A DNA stretch of 51,419 nt, taken from assembly GCA_015709215.1 (NCBI GenBank), contig JACCQN010000017.1:1-51419 (forward strand), in the 5' to 3' direction. The stretch's first letter is position 1, and every line of letters begins with the position of its first letter. This DNA comes from Bacteroidales bacterium (lineage in GTDB: Bacteria; Bacteroidota; Bacteroidia; Bacteroidales; F082). Shown here one piece after another: positions 17,501-24,652 of this stretch. The position numbers and the translations under genes are program-made. The notes beneath the pieces are model-generated. The model was not told where the DNA came from. It saw only the letters and a program-made list of their open reading frames with translations, and did no database searches.

Positions 17501-20072
17501 GATACTCTTTTCCAGATTCGTAATGCCAGCTGTTTTTGGGGAGTTCGGGCAAGCGCAGGCCGATATAGGTTTCGAAAGGGGAATAGTCTTTGCTCAGCTG
17601 TGTGATACTGAATTCGCCGCCCGGCTCGAAGGCTTTAACAGTAAAAACGGCTTTTAGCATGGAGGGGGCAAATGCCGTCAGATCTTTCTGGAAAGAAAAA
17701 TCAGCTTTTCCAAATTCGTTTGTAGTGCCATCAAAAATGGTTTCTTCGCGCATATCAAGCTTTTTGGCGGGATCGCTGAAAACAAAACCGGGATATCCAT
17801 TGAAAGTAGTGCTGACTGCCCTGAATTTAAGGTCGGTCTTCACCTTCAGTTTCTTGCCGGGAGCGCCATGAAGCCAGTTTACGTCGAGATTTCCTTTAAC
17901 AGGTTTTGTGGCACTGAGGACTTCTTCATCAAAGTCCAGCTTAATTTTTAACCTGTTGGGTTTTATGGTTTCAATCCGGAGGGTTTTGCTAAACCATGCG
18001 CCTCCAATTTTTACTTTAGCCAGCCAATTGCCTGTAGGATCTTCTTTTTGGGTAAGGAAATTAAAGTGATAAAATTTGTTTACCGGATTGGTGTGCACGA
18101 TTTTTTGCACCAGCTTGTTTTCCGGATTGTAAAGGTGCAAAGTTGCGGCTTGCTTTTGCGGAAGCGGATTTTCGGTATCGTTTACAACCATCGTCAGATG
18201 AATGGAATCGCCTGGACGCCATACGCCGCGTTCGCCATAAATAAAAGCGTTCAAACCCTCAACAGTTTCGGAACCAGAAACGTCGAAGCTGGCATACGAC
18301 AGGGCGGAAGCTTCATCCACGCGCAGCCAGGTTTTTTCGTTGCCGCGCCTGGCCACTGCCAGCCAGGGTAGTTCATCGAATTTAAGATCCAGCATTCCCT
18401 GATTGTTTGTATGACCCGAACCCATCAATTGATTTTGAAGGTTGTAAAATGAAACTTCAATACCGGCAAGCGATTGTGTAGTTTTGAGATCGGTTACAAA
18501 AGCCCTGTAGCCGTTTTTGCCGTTGGTTTTAACAATAATTCCAAGGTCAGATACCATCACATTGCGATAAACCCAGCGGTTTTGGTAATAGCTGTTGTGG
18601 CAGGGATTGTCTTGCTGACGCCAATCATAATCGTCTGTGTATTCCCATTGTGGCCAGTAAAGGCCTTTGTCCCAATGCTCGCTGAAGTTATCCTCTTTTT
18701 CTGCTCTTAGTTCTGAGGCTTCATCCAAAGCATTGTTTGGGCAATTATAAGCAGCGTAGTCTTTTTTAAAGCGTAACTCAATGCGATAGATTGCTCCCGG
18801 ATCGGATTTGAGAAGTTGCTTGAGATCAAAGGAATAGGTTTTCCATGAGCTTACTTCCGGGGTGCGATTTGAGGTGAGGTCGATCTTTTTTTTCAGGATG
18901 AGCCGTCCGAAATGGGTAAGATTGTTGTTGCCATCAAGTTGATTTTGTTGAAGGAAATAAGGAATATTTTGTTCAAAAATCTGAATCACGTAAAGATCCA
19001 CAGCATTCAGGTTTACAGCCTGGAAAACAACATGCCCGCCAGAGGGTGCTTTGGGAACAATTACACCGGATTGCACAAAACGCACATTTGGTTTGACGGG
19101 TTCAAAGTTTACCTCAAAGGTAGTGTCCTGTCCCAGCCGATAGCCCAATACGTTTTTCAGATCGCCACTTATGCTTAATTTTTGTGTTTCATTGATACGA
19201 TCAGTTGGATAAATAGTGAGGGTGTTTGCTGTTTTTTTCGTTCTGATATTGGTGTTTTCATTCAGGCTCAGGAGGCCTGTTATGTCTTGTGTGGGATGAA
19301 GCGGGTCAGAAAACTCAAGCTTTAAAAGTTGAGAAGGCTCTTGCTCCACAATAGCTCGTAGGAGTTTGAATGTACTCAATCCCGGAATTTCAACCGCTAA
19401 CTCTCCTTTTGTTTCAGCTCCTACTGCTTGCCCGTCATAGGTTATTATCAGGGTTTTGTTTGTTTGCATGCGAGCGATGCTGTCGATTACAAAACGATGA
19501 TTGTCGCCACTTAAATGTTGCCATTTTATGCCGGATTGCAGTTTGTCGTTTTCAAGTCTGATAAGTTTTTCAACGGCATTATTCGGGGCAACATCAGCAA
19601 GCAACACACTGCCTTCGAGGCGATAAAACATTCCCTGAGCAACGATATTATCAGCACTGACAAGCACATCCTGTTTTTTGGTTTGAAAGCTAAAAACAAG
19701 TGGATTTTGTTCGGCTGTTTTTTCAGGAAAAACAGTGCCGATATTGATTTGGCAGGAATAGCTTTGATTGGGTTTTAGCCAGTTTTCGGGCTTAAAGGCC
19801 AGGGTTTTGCCATCACGCCAATAGCTAGTTCCCTTGGTATGAGGTTCCAATACAAGTGGATTACCAGTAAGCACATCACCTTGCCTTGCTCCCGGGATTT
19901 CGATGTTGAATCTGACCATGATTTCATCTCCAACCGAAATGACACCATGGGTATAAGCCCGAACAAGCGATGTAAAATCATCAGTATTTTCGTTGGTTTG
20001 TTTGGGTTTATCAGTGCAGGAGTTTCCTAAAAAAGTAAAAAAAATAAGAATAATCAGGTTCAGCTTTTTCAT
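14562..20072 (-). CDS. Bacterial alpha-2-macroglobulin family lipoprotein (thioester type)
   Basis: A 1836-residue envelope protein, thought in this family to trap foreign proteases covalently. The signal peptide ends near Cys19 (LGNSC), a loose lipobox typical of Bacteroidota. MG-type beta-domains occupy the N-terminal two-thirds, including an MG2-like segment around VWRPGDSIHLTMVV. The bait-adjacent region precedes the thioester motif GCVEQ, whose Cys1384 codon is at 15921-15923, so this is a thioester-competent copy rather than the motif-less type. The thioester domain helices (YQQPNGGFSYWPGG region) and a C-terminal receptor-like beta domain follow. It forms an operon with pbpC downstream. 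Confidence 0.95.
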   Translation of the reverse strand: MKKLNLIILIFFTFLGNSCTDKPKQTNENTDDFTSLVRAYTHGVISVGDEIMVRFNIEIPGARQGDVLTGNPLVLEPHTKGTSYWRDGKTLAFKPENWLKPNQSYSCQINIGTVFPEKTAEQNPLVFSFQTKKQDVLVSADNIVAQGMFYRLEGSVLLADVAPNNAVEKLIRLENDKLQSGIKWQHLSGDNHRFVIDSIARMQTNKTLIITYDGQAVGAETKGELAVEIPGLSTFKLLRAIVEQEPSQLLKLEFSDPLHPTQDITGLLSLNENTNIRTKKTANTLTIYPTDRINETQKLSISGDLKNVLGYRLGQDTTFEVNFEPVKPNVRFVQSGVIVPKAPSGGHVVFQAVNLNAVDLYVIQIFEQNIPYFLQQNQLDGNNNLTHFGRLILKKKIDLTSNRTPEVSSWKTYSFDLKQLLKSDPGAIYRIELRFKKDYAAYNCPNNALDEASELRAEKEDNFSEHWDKGLYWPQWEYTDDYDWRQQDNPCHNSYYQNRWVYRNVMVSDLGIIVKTNGKNGYRAFVTDLKTTQSLAGIEVSFYNLQNQLMGSGHTNNQGMLDLKFDELPWLAVARRGNEKTWLRVDEASALSYASFDVSGSETVEGLNAFIYGERGVWRPGDSIHLTMVVNDTENPLPQKQAATLHLYNPENKLVQKIVHTNPVNKFYHFNFLTQKEDPTGNWLAKVKIGGAWFSKTLRIETIKPNRLKIKLDFDEEVLSATKPVKGNLDVNWLHGAPGKKLKVKTDLKFRAVSTTFNGYPGFVFSDPAKKLDMREETIFDGTTNEFGKADFSFQKDLTAFAPSMLKAVFTVKAFEPGGEFSITQLSKDYSPFETYIGLRLPELPKNSWHYESGKEYQVEIVSVDWKGNPTNADELLVEVFQLQWEWWWHSSGNDLAYYMQQSHNKPIQSQVVQTRDGKASFKLSIDKNSWGRYLVRVSQLGGHSTGKIVYFDWPYRKSNEGDGFATRLSFSTDKENYQKGEKIKVNIPGEPGSKALVSLETGTRILQHFWADITENGKTIELEATKEMVPNAYISITLLQPYAQTINENPLRMYGIIPVFVDNPDTKLEPEIQLPNSVEPKQKFNIKVKEQNGQPMTYTLAIVDEGLLDITNFKTPDIHAAFYRRKALMVNTWDMFDFVSGAFGGKIEKVFGIGGDEELSALDKKEQNRFKPVVLFSGPHQLKQDETAVHAFTMPDYIGSVKAMLIAGNHTQFGSTDEVMAVKKPVMALATLPRVLAPGNKITLPVSAFIMDENIQSARISIQTNELLLATSTQKEITISETGEQTVFFELDVADKIGTAELNVLIETDRGKADYSLNVEVRNPNPPIKLTQQLLLEADESKKLSVPIPGMPRSNSFSLEVSAMPPLDLSNRLNYLISYPYGCVEQIVSSTFPQIYVDQLIEPNEQMRRQMENNIEAALNKLMLYQQPNGGFSYWPGGGYTSSWGTTYALHFLLEAERKGYVLPFGIKDKAISYLQGQSSSWSRNFIDAFYDLDQAYRLYVLALSGNPDLSGMNRQRQKNGLDERSKWRLAAAYTLVGKSDVAESLLDMTRLEIAEYEDMSHTYGSAFRDYAMLLETLISLDKKEAVARLVKDFSEVLSDSDQWLSTQTTAWMLMSVAKAKPLLSSNAGKLDFSYQIQNKKTIRQQSQQLIELIQWKNDTDSAVTVTNHSEGVLFVTFRAEGVPLKDQSKGIEKNIGLNLKFYDLNGNVLNPENIAQGTDFKAVFEISYTGISRSSNIKNMALRQIFPSGWEIINSRLYGEGYQQSGNQPNYLDIRDDRVSLFFDLNPKTTKRFEILLNAAYEGHYILPATVVEAMYSDKFYARSQSKTVAVIKD

Positions 20073-20185
20073 AATAGAGATATTTAGTGATACCAGCTGC
20101 TTAGGTCGAGTAGGTTATTGGTTGTAATCGGTTTTTCAGATTTATGAGCATATTAGAATTACTTTTCGAATAAGCAGTAATGCAA

Positions 20186-20193
20186 CAAATTTA
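20186..20193 (-). promoter_or_regulatory. -7 element for the alpha-2-macroglobulin/pbpC operon
   Basis: On the minus strand the bases read TAAATTTG, matching TAnnTTTG, about 114 bases before the start at 20072. A TTG at 20216-20218 is 22 bases upstream, slightly longer than ideal. Confidence 0.35.
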
Positions 20194-20223
20194 GCTAAAA
20201 TTATCAGCGTCCGAGCAAGGCAT

Positions 20224-20256
20224 AAAAAAAGCGCCAACTGCTGTCAGCGCTTTTTT
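20224..20256 (-). terminator. Terminator after the MscS gene
   Basis: A run of A, GCGC (20231-20234), 12-base loop, GCGC (20247-20250), then six T: a strong symmetric hairpin that can end transcription in either direction. It lies eight bases after the mscS-like stop and upstream of the alpha-2-macroglobulin promoter. Confidence 0.8.
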
Positions 20257-20264
20257 CAGAAGCT

Positions 20265-21107
20265 TTACTTTGCCTGATGCATATGCACATCCAATTGTGG
20301 GAAAGGAATGTTAATGCCTTCCTTAGAGAAGGTTTTGTACACTTTTTCATTCATTTCAAAGAAAACCGACCAATAATCGGGAGCGTTGAGCCAAACACGA
20401 ACGACAATATTTACCGAGCTGTCGCCCAGGCTGGTCAAAGCAATGAAAGGAGCCGGATCTTTGTGAATACGGCTGTCTTCGTCAATAAGTCTCATCAGAA
20501 TATCACGTGCTTTTTCATAGCTGTCGCCATAGGCAATGCCAAAAGTCCATTCAACGCGTCGGGTTTCTTTTTTGGAAAAATTGGTTATTGAACTATTCGC
20601 CAAGGAACCATTAGGTATAAAAATCACTTTGTTGTCGACAGTTTTTAGTTGGGTATTAAAAATTTGAATGTCTTCAACTGTTCCCATATATCCTTGGCCA
20701 TCAATAAAATCGCCTACACGGAAAGGTTTCAGTATCAGAATGATGATTCCTCCGGCAAAATTCTGTAGTGAGCCTTGCAGGGATAAACCAACGGCCAGAG
20801 AAGCCGCACCCAGCATGGCAATAAAAGAAGACATTTGTATGCCCACCATGCCCAGCACACTGATTATCACCAATATTTTAAGTGAAATATTCAAAAGTGT
20901 ACCCAGAAATCCGCGTAAGGAAGGATCTACATCGCGTTTTTCCATGAGCACGCGCAGTGATTTACTAATTTTCCCTACAATCCACAAACCAATGACAAGC
21001 GCCAAAATGGCACCAATCAGCTTGAGCCCGTAAGTCACTGCAAAATTCATAATCATTTCAGTTAAAGAAGACAGATCACCGCTGATGTTTGTTAAATTTT
21101 TGTCCAT
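20265..21107 (-). CDS. MscS-family small-conductance mechanosensitive channel
   Basis: A 280-residue inner-membrane channel that opens under membrane tension during hypo-osmotic shock. Three transmembrane helices are visible (about 22-44, 70-92 and 96-128). The third is the Gly/Ala-rich pore helix LGAASLAVGLSLQGSLQNFAGG, here given only as its span 99-120. The MscS beta domain follows with KPFRVGDFI and the FIPNGSLANSSITNFS segment, then the C-terminal alpha/beta domain ending in LDVHMHQAK. Length and order equal E. coli MscS. It appears monocistronic, with its own terminator. Confidence 0.95.
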   Translation of the reverse strand: MDKNLTNISGDLSSLTEMIMNFAVTYGLKLIGAILALVIGLWIVGKISKSLRVLMEKRDVDPSLRGFLGTLLNISLKILVIISVLGMVGIQMSSFIAMLGAASLAVGLSLQGSLQNFAGGIIILILKPFRVGDFIDGQGYMGTVEDIQIFNTQLKTVDNKVIFIPNGSLANSSITNFSKKETRRVEWTFGIAYGDSYEKARDILMRLIDEDSRIHKDPAPFIALTSLGDSSVNIVVRVWLNAPDYWSVFFEMNEKVYKTFSKEGINIPFPQLDVHMHQAK

Positions 21108-21268
21108 GATAATTTTGTTGGTTAATAGTATGATTTTGAGCGCAAAGGTAAAGATTGCAGTAAAATAAAAAATATTTTTCTGGTTCGGTAAGTTAAGAAC
21201 TAAGGATTTATATATTTTTTCTTTTAATTCTAAACTTATGCGTCACATTCAAAAACCATCAAGAATAG

Positions 21269-21874
21269 AAGGTGCAGTCTGATTATGGAGCAATCCGGAA
21301 TTACACCTATAGTGGATCCACTCAAAAAAAGTATCCAACCATACATATTCAGGATGATGGCAAAGGTATCGCCACTATAATAAACTGTGAACACAAAAAG
21401 GGAGAAGATCCTGATAAAACGCAGGTATTTATTTTTTGAGAACCACCTTAGACGAAACCCAGGAACGCACCCTCTGGTCGATTTATGTTATCATCCGCGA
21501 AATTGAATCCATCTTCAGGCTATAGCAAACTACCTTGACTTGCGCCCGACATATCACAAAACTGATGACGCTTCGATGGCACATCTAAATCTGGATTTAC
21601 TAGCCTATAGGTTAGTTTGTACAATATTGTTTCAATTAAAACAAAAATGATTTACTCACAGTTGGAGCGAGATTGTGCGCATAACGAATACCCACAATGT
21701 GTATCAACCAGCGTATAAAACCTTGAAAATAAAGTCATAACAACTCGACAATGCACCGAACCAACAAACAAAGCCAAACAAATCTACCAGCTTTTAAATT
21801 TTAAACCTGTGCCGTTCTACCGAAAAAAATCCTTAGTCCTCCCTGCAAAAATTTTTAAAAATGACTCATCTTAA
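21269..21874 (+). pseudogene. Decayed DDE transposase (IS1634/IS4-like), C-terminal part
   Basis: Reading across frames recovers the C-terminal portion of a DDE transposase. Segment one (from 21269) gives KYPTIHIQDDGKGIATI. After a shift, the frame GIYFLRTTLDETQERTLWSI then IIREIESIFRL ends at TAG near 21522. A further shift gives YLDLRPTYHKTDDASMAHL and LVCTILFQLKQK, interrupted by TGA at 21648-21650, then SWSEIVRITNT. The last frame gives CTEPTNKAKQIYQLLNF to a stop at 21874. The REIE, LDLRPxYHK and MAHLxLxLLAY blocks are typical of IS1634/IS4-group transposases. At least three frameshifts and two stops mean it is long dead. The N-terminal part and terminal inverted repeats were not found. 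Confidence 0.8.
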
Positions 21875-22120
21875 TATCAGGTAATTGTGATCTTTTACAT
21901 GCAATGCGTGATAAATTATAATGTCGTCCCTATTTTTGTTTACGTTAAGAAATAAATATTTGATAATTGTTGCCCAATCGTTCCCGACATCCAAGCCAGC
22001 AATACTGCCAGGAGCCAGGAGACTGATAAAACACTTCTTCCCCAGCTTAAAAATAGTCTTGTTTGTGTGGCAGCTGTGAAAGTCTTTAGTTGCATAGCAA
22101 AGATTTTCCGGGAAGCTTAA
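21866..22120 (-). other. 84-codon startless open frame, unexplained
   Basis: On the minus strand, between TAG at 22121-22123 and TGA at 21866-21868, an 84-codon frame stays open but has no ATG, GTG or TTG near its beginning. Its translation has a plausible protein-like composition, with pieces such as YATKDFHSCHTNK, APGSIAGLDVGNDWATI and DDIIIYHALHVKDHNYL. It could be a fragment of a lost gene or mobile element, or chance. I do not recognise the family. Its 3' end overlaps the last nine bases of the transposase relic. Confidence 0.25.
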
Positions 22121-22123
22121 CTA

Positions 22124-22455
22124 TGCCTGCAGTTTTTGAATACAAAGCTGCAGATGCAGATAGTGAGATATTCTTCGTTTGCTTTTCTATATGAGGAGGT
22201 AAATACCTGTATTACTGAATCATTTACAATTTCAACGAGTTGTTGATTTAGCTTTTTGGCTGTTTATGCAAGATTTTTCTATAACTGCCGGTAGCAAAAC
22301 ATAAGTCAGATTGTTTTGGTTTGGGTGCAGGGGTAAGATATTTTTGATTGGAAGACAAGTGGGTTAAATCTCAAATATATTTACCTCTGATTAAGTTTAA
22401 ATCTTTAACAGTGGTAACAAGAGCAGATACGCTTGCTCGGGGCATTTTTTCGAAA
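22124..22455. other. Gene-free stretch
   Basis: Between the startless frame and the tRNA promoter I see no open frame of useful length, no strong hairpin and no recognisable RNA. It is AT-rich and probably eroded remains of the same insertion region. Confidence 0.4.
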
Positions 22456-22460
22456 AACTT

Positions 22461-22489
22461 TTTGCGTTTCGAATTTTATTTTATCTTTG
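22461..22489 (+). promoter_or_regulatory. Promoter of tRNA-Phe
   Basis: TTTG (22461-22464), 17-base spacer, TATCTTTG (22482-22489) match the Bacteroidota -33/-7 pair and lie 16 bases before the tRNA 5' end. Confidence 0.65.
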
Positions 22490-22505
22490 CCGCTCCAAAA
22501 ACGCT

Positions 22506-22578
22506 GGTACCATAGCTCAGTTGGTAGAGCATCGGACTGAAAATCCGTGTGTCCCTGGTTCGAGCCCGGGTGGTACCA
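22506..22578 (+). tRNA. tRNA-Phe (anticodon GAA)
   Basis: A 73-base cloverleaf. Acceptor arms GGTACCA and TGGTACC pair fully; the D arm is GCTC...GAGC. The anticodon loop CTGAAAA gives anticodon GAA; the T arm is CCTGG-TTCGAGC-CCGGG with one G-T pair. The first anticodon-stem pair (27-43) is a T-T mismatch. The discriminator base is A and CCA is not encoded. A terminator follows. Confidence 0.95.
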
Positions 22579-22583
22579 CACTC

Positions 22584-22616
22584 AAAGCCTTCATTGTGAG
22601 GGCTTTGTTGTTTTTC
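22584..22616 (+). terminator. Terminator after tRNA-Phe
   Basis: AAAGCC (22584-22589) pairs with GGCTTT (22601-22606), followed by GTTGTTTTT. The first bases lie six positions after the tRNA 3' end. Confidence 0.65.
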
Positions 22617-22714
22617 AGGCCTTTCACTTTTCGCTTTCCTTCATATCAACCGATTGCAGACATGCTTTTGGGCGCAAAATAGTCACATTAGGGTCACATC
22701 AAAAATGGTCTGAC

Positions 22715-22722
22715 TATCTTTG
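22715..22722 (+). promoter_or_regulatory. -7 element upstream of pfkA
   Basis: TATCTTTG matches TAnnTTTG, implying a leader of about 88 bases before the pfkA ATG at 22817. No -33 TTG at normal spacing. Confidence 0.4.
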
Positions 22723-22816
22723 CCAAATAATTTCACGATAGGTGTTATTATGTCATTTGATTAATTTAGCAAATTTATTGAGAGAATACATTTTTCTCAT
22801 TGAAAAATAAGAATTT

Positions 22817-23935
22817 ATGAAAAGAGTTTTAATTGTAACAGGAGGTGGCGACTGCCCGGGATTGAATGCCGTGATCAGAGCAGTTGTTAAAAGAGCTTCT
22901 CAGGAAAAAGATTGGGAAGTATTAGGAAGTATTCAGGCATTTAACGGGATACTTTGGGAACCCACGGAACTAAAAGTTCTTACACCAGAAGTGGTTAAAG
23001 GAATTCATTTTCAGGGTGGAACAATAATTGAAACCACAAACAAAGGCGGCCCGTTTGCCTGGCCTGTCAAAAATAAAGATGGTTCATGGTCAGCAGTTGA
23101 CCGCTCCGACGAAATGATACGCAAGATTCAGTATATGGGCATCGATGCCGTTATCAATATTGGTGGTGACGGGTCACAGCGTATTTCCCAGGCTTTATAC
23201 GAAAAAGGGCTTAATATAATCGGAGTGCCCAAAACAATTGACAACGACCTTTCATCAACTGACTCAACCTTTGGTTTTCAAACTGCTGTTGAAATTGCCA
23301 CAGAGGCTGTTGATAAACTCGTTACCACAGCTGCCAGCCATAATAGGGTGTTCATTTTGGAAGTAATGGGTCGCTATGCCGGTTGGATTGCTCTCAATGC
23401 TGCCGTTGCAGGTGGTGCCGAGGTATGTTTGATTCCCGAATTTCCATATGATATCAATATTGTGAAGCAAAAACTCGAAGCGCGCTTCAACCGCGGAAGA
23501 GGCTTTGCTGTAGTAGTTGTTGCCGAAGGTGCTAAGCCAAAAGATGGCGAAATGGTGTATGAAGAAAGCACCGAGGTGGGCTACGAAAATCTTAAATTAG
23601 GCGGCATTGCCAGCGCTTTGATCAAACAACTCAAAGCTGCCAGTTTCGAACCCGATTTACGCGAAACGGTATTGGGTCATCTACAGCGCGGAGGCGTTCC
23701 TATTGCCTACGATCGTGTACTTGCCTCTCAGTTGGGTGTCAAGGCATTTGAAATGGTACTCAAGGAAGACTTCGGAAAAATGGTAGCATACCGCCATCCT
23801 TATTTCGTTTCTGTTCCGCTAAAAGAAGCTGTGGCTCAGCCTAATTTGGTTACCCTCGACAATGCGCTGGTAAAAACAGCCAGAGGCCTCGGAATCTCAC
23901 TCGGCATCGAAATGCCTGAGAAAAAATCCAAATAA
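22817..23935 (+). CDS. pfkA: 6-phosphofructokinase
   Basis: Phosphorylates fructose 6-phosphate to fructose 1,6-bisphosphate in glycolysis. The 372-residue protein begins KRVLIVTGGGDCPGLNAVI and carries GGDGS (116-120) and PKTIDND (138-144), with Asp142 as catalytic base. Gly119 sits at the position of E. coli Gly104, which favours ATP over pyrophosphate (PPi enzymes have Asp). Lys139 corresponds to E. coli position 124, where Lys is typical of PPi and group III enzymes. This Gly/Lys pair is characteristic of group III, mixed-lineage PFKs that usually use ATP. The comB ATG directly abuts the stop codon, so the two are one operon. Confidence 0.95.
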   Translation: MKRVLIVTGGGDCPGLNAVIRAVVKRASQEKDWEVLGSIQAFNGILWEPTELKVLTPEVVKGIHFQGGTIIETTNKGGPFAWPVKNKDGSWSAVDRSDEMIRKIQYMGIDAVINIGGDGSQRISQALYEKGLNIIGVPKTIDNDLSSTDSTFGFQTAVEIATEAVDKLVTTAASHNRVFILEVMGRYAGWIALNAAVAGGAEVCLIPEFPYDINIVKQKLEARFNRGRGFAVVVVAEGAKPKDGEMVYEESTEVGYENLKLGGIASALIKQLKAASFEPDLRETVLGHLQRGGVPIAYDRVLASQLGVKAFEMVLKEDFGKMVAYRHPYFVSVPLKEAVAQPNLVTLDNALVKTARGLGISLGIEMPEKKSK

Positions 23936-24652
23936 ATGCGAATAGAAGTTGCTGCTACATTGCAGGATTGCCAGTCGATAGATATGACTGGCAAAACTGC
24001 TGTTGTGATTGATGTGCTCAGAGCCACTTCAGTTATTGCAACTGCCTTGCACAATGGTGCCAATGCCGTTATTCCTGCCGAAACAGAGGAAGAAGCCCGT
24101 CAGCTTTTTGATGGGTTTCCTCCCGGTAGCGCCTTGCTTGGCGGTGAACGTAATGCGGTGAGAATTGCTGGTTTTCATAAAGGCAATTCTCCCCTGGAAT
24201 ATTCGCGCGATGTGGTTGCCGGCAAAACCCTTATTCTTTCTACTACTAACGGAACCCGCGCCCTGCATCAATGCCATCAGGCAACTGAAACCCTGGCAGC
24301 GAGTTTTATCAACATCTCAGCCGTTGCTGATTATTTATCAAACAAACTCAATGATACCGTTATAGTTTGTTCGGGAACAGCCGGAAAATTTTCGCTTGAT
24401 GATGCTTTATGTGCTGGCATGCTGATCAGTCTGATCAGCGATCGTCGCACGGTAGAAACAGATGACCTGGGAAAATTGGTGTTGCAATTTTATGGTTCAG
24501 ATACCGGAAACATCACCGATAAGTTGCAATCCTGCACCCATCTTAAATACCTGCAATCCAAAGGCTACCAGCACGATATCGACTATTGCCTCCAGCCTGG
24601 AATGTTGTTTGTTGTGCCTGCGATCAAAGAAGGGAAAATGGTAAAGGCTTAG
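23936..24652 (+). CDS. comB: 2-phosphosulfolactate phosphatase family protein
   Basis: ComB-family Mg-dependent phosphatase, 238 residues. In methanogens ComB makes sulfolactate for coenzyme M; in bacteria such as this the physiological substrate is uncertain. Diagnostic blocks are VVIDVLRATSVIATAL near residues 21-36, GGERNAVRI, GNSPLEYS and the LSTTNGTRAL motif. Its ATG starts directly after the pfkA stop, so translation is likely coupled. Its stop overlaps the convergent polA stop by three bases. Confidence 0.9.
   Translation: MRIEVAATLQDCQSIDMTGKTAVVIDVLRATSVIATALHNGANAVIPAETEEEARQLFDGFPPGSALLGGERNAVRIAGFHKGNSPLEYSRDVVAGKTLILSTTNGTRALHQCHQATETLAASFINISAVADYLSNKLNDTVIVCSGTAGKFSLDDALCAGMLISLISDRRTVETDDLGKLVLQFYGSDTGNITDKLQSCTHLKYLQSKGYQHDIDYCLQPGMLFVVPAIKEGKMVKA

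Noticed and set aside
22506-22816. Integrated element at tRNA-Phe
   Set aside because: No integrase gene and no duplicated tRNA 3' end within the window; only an unrelated-looking decayed transposase upstream.
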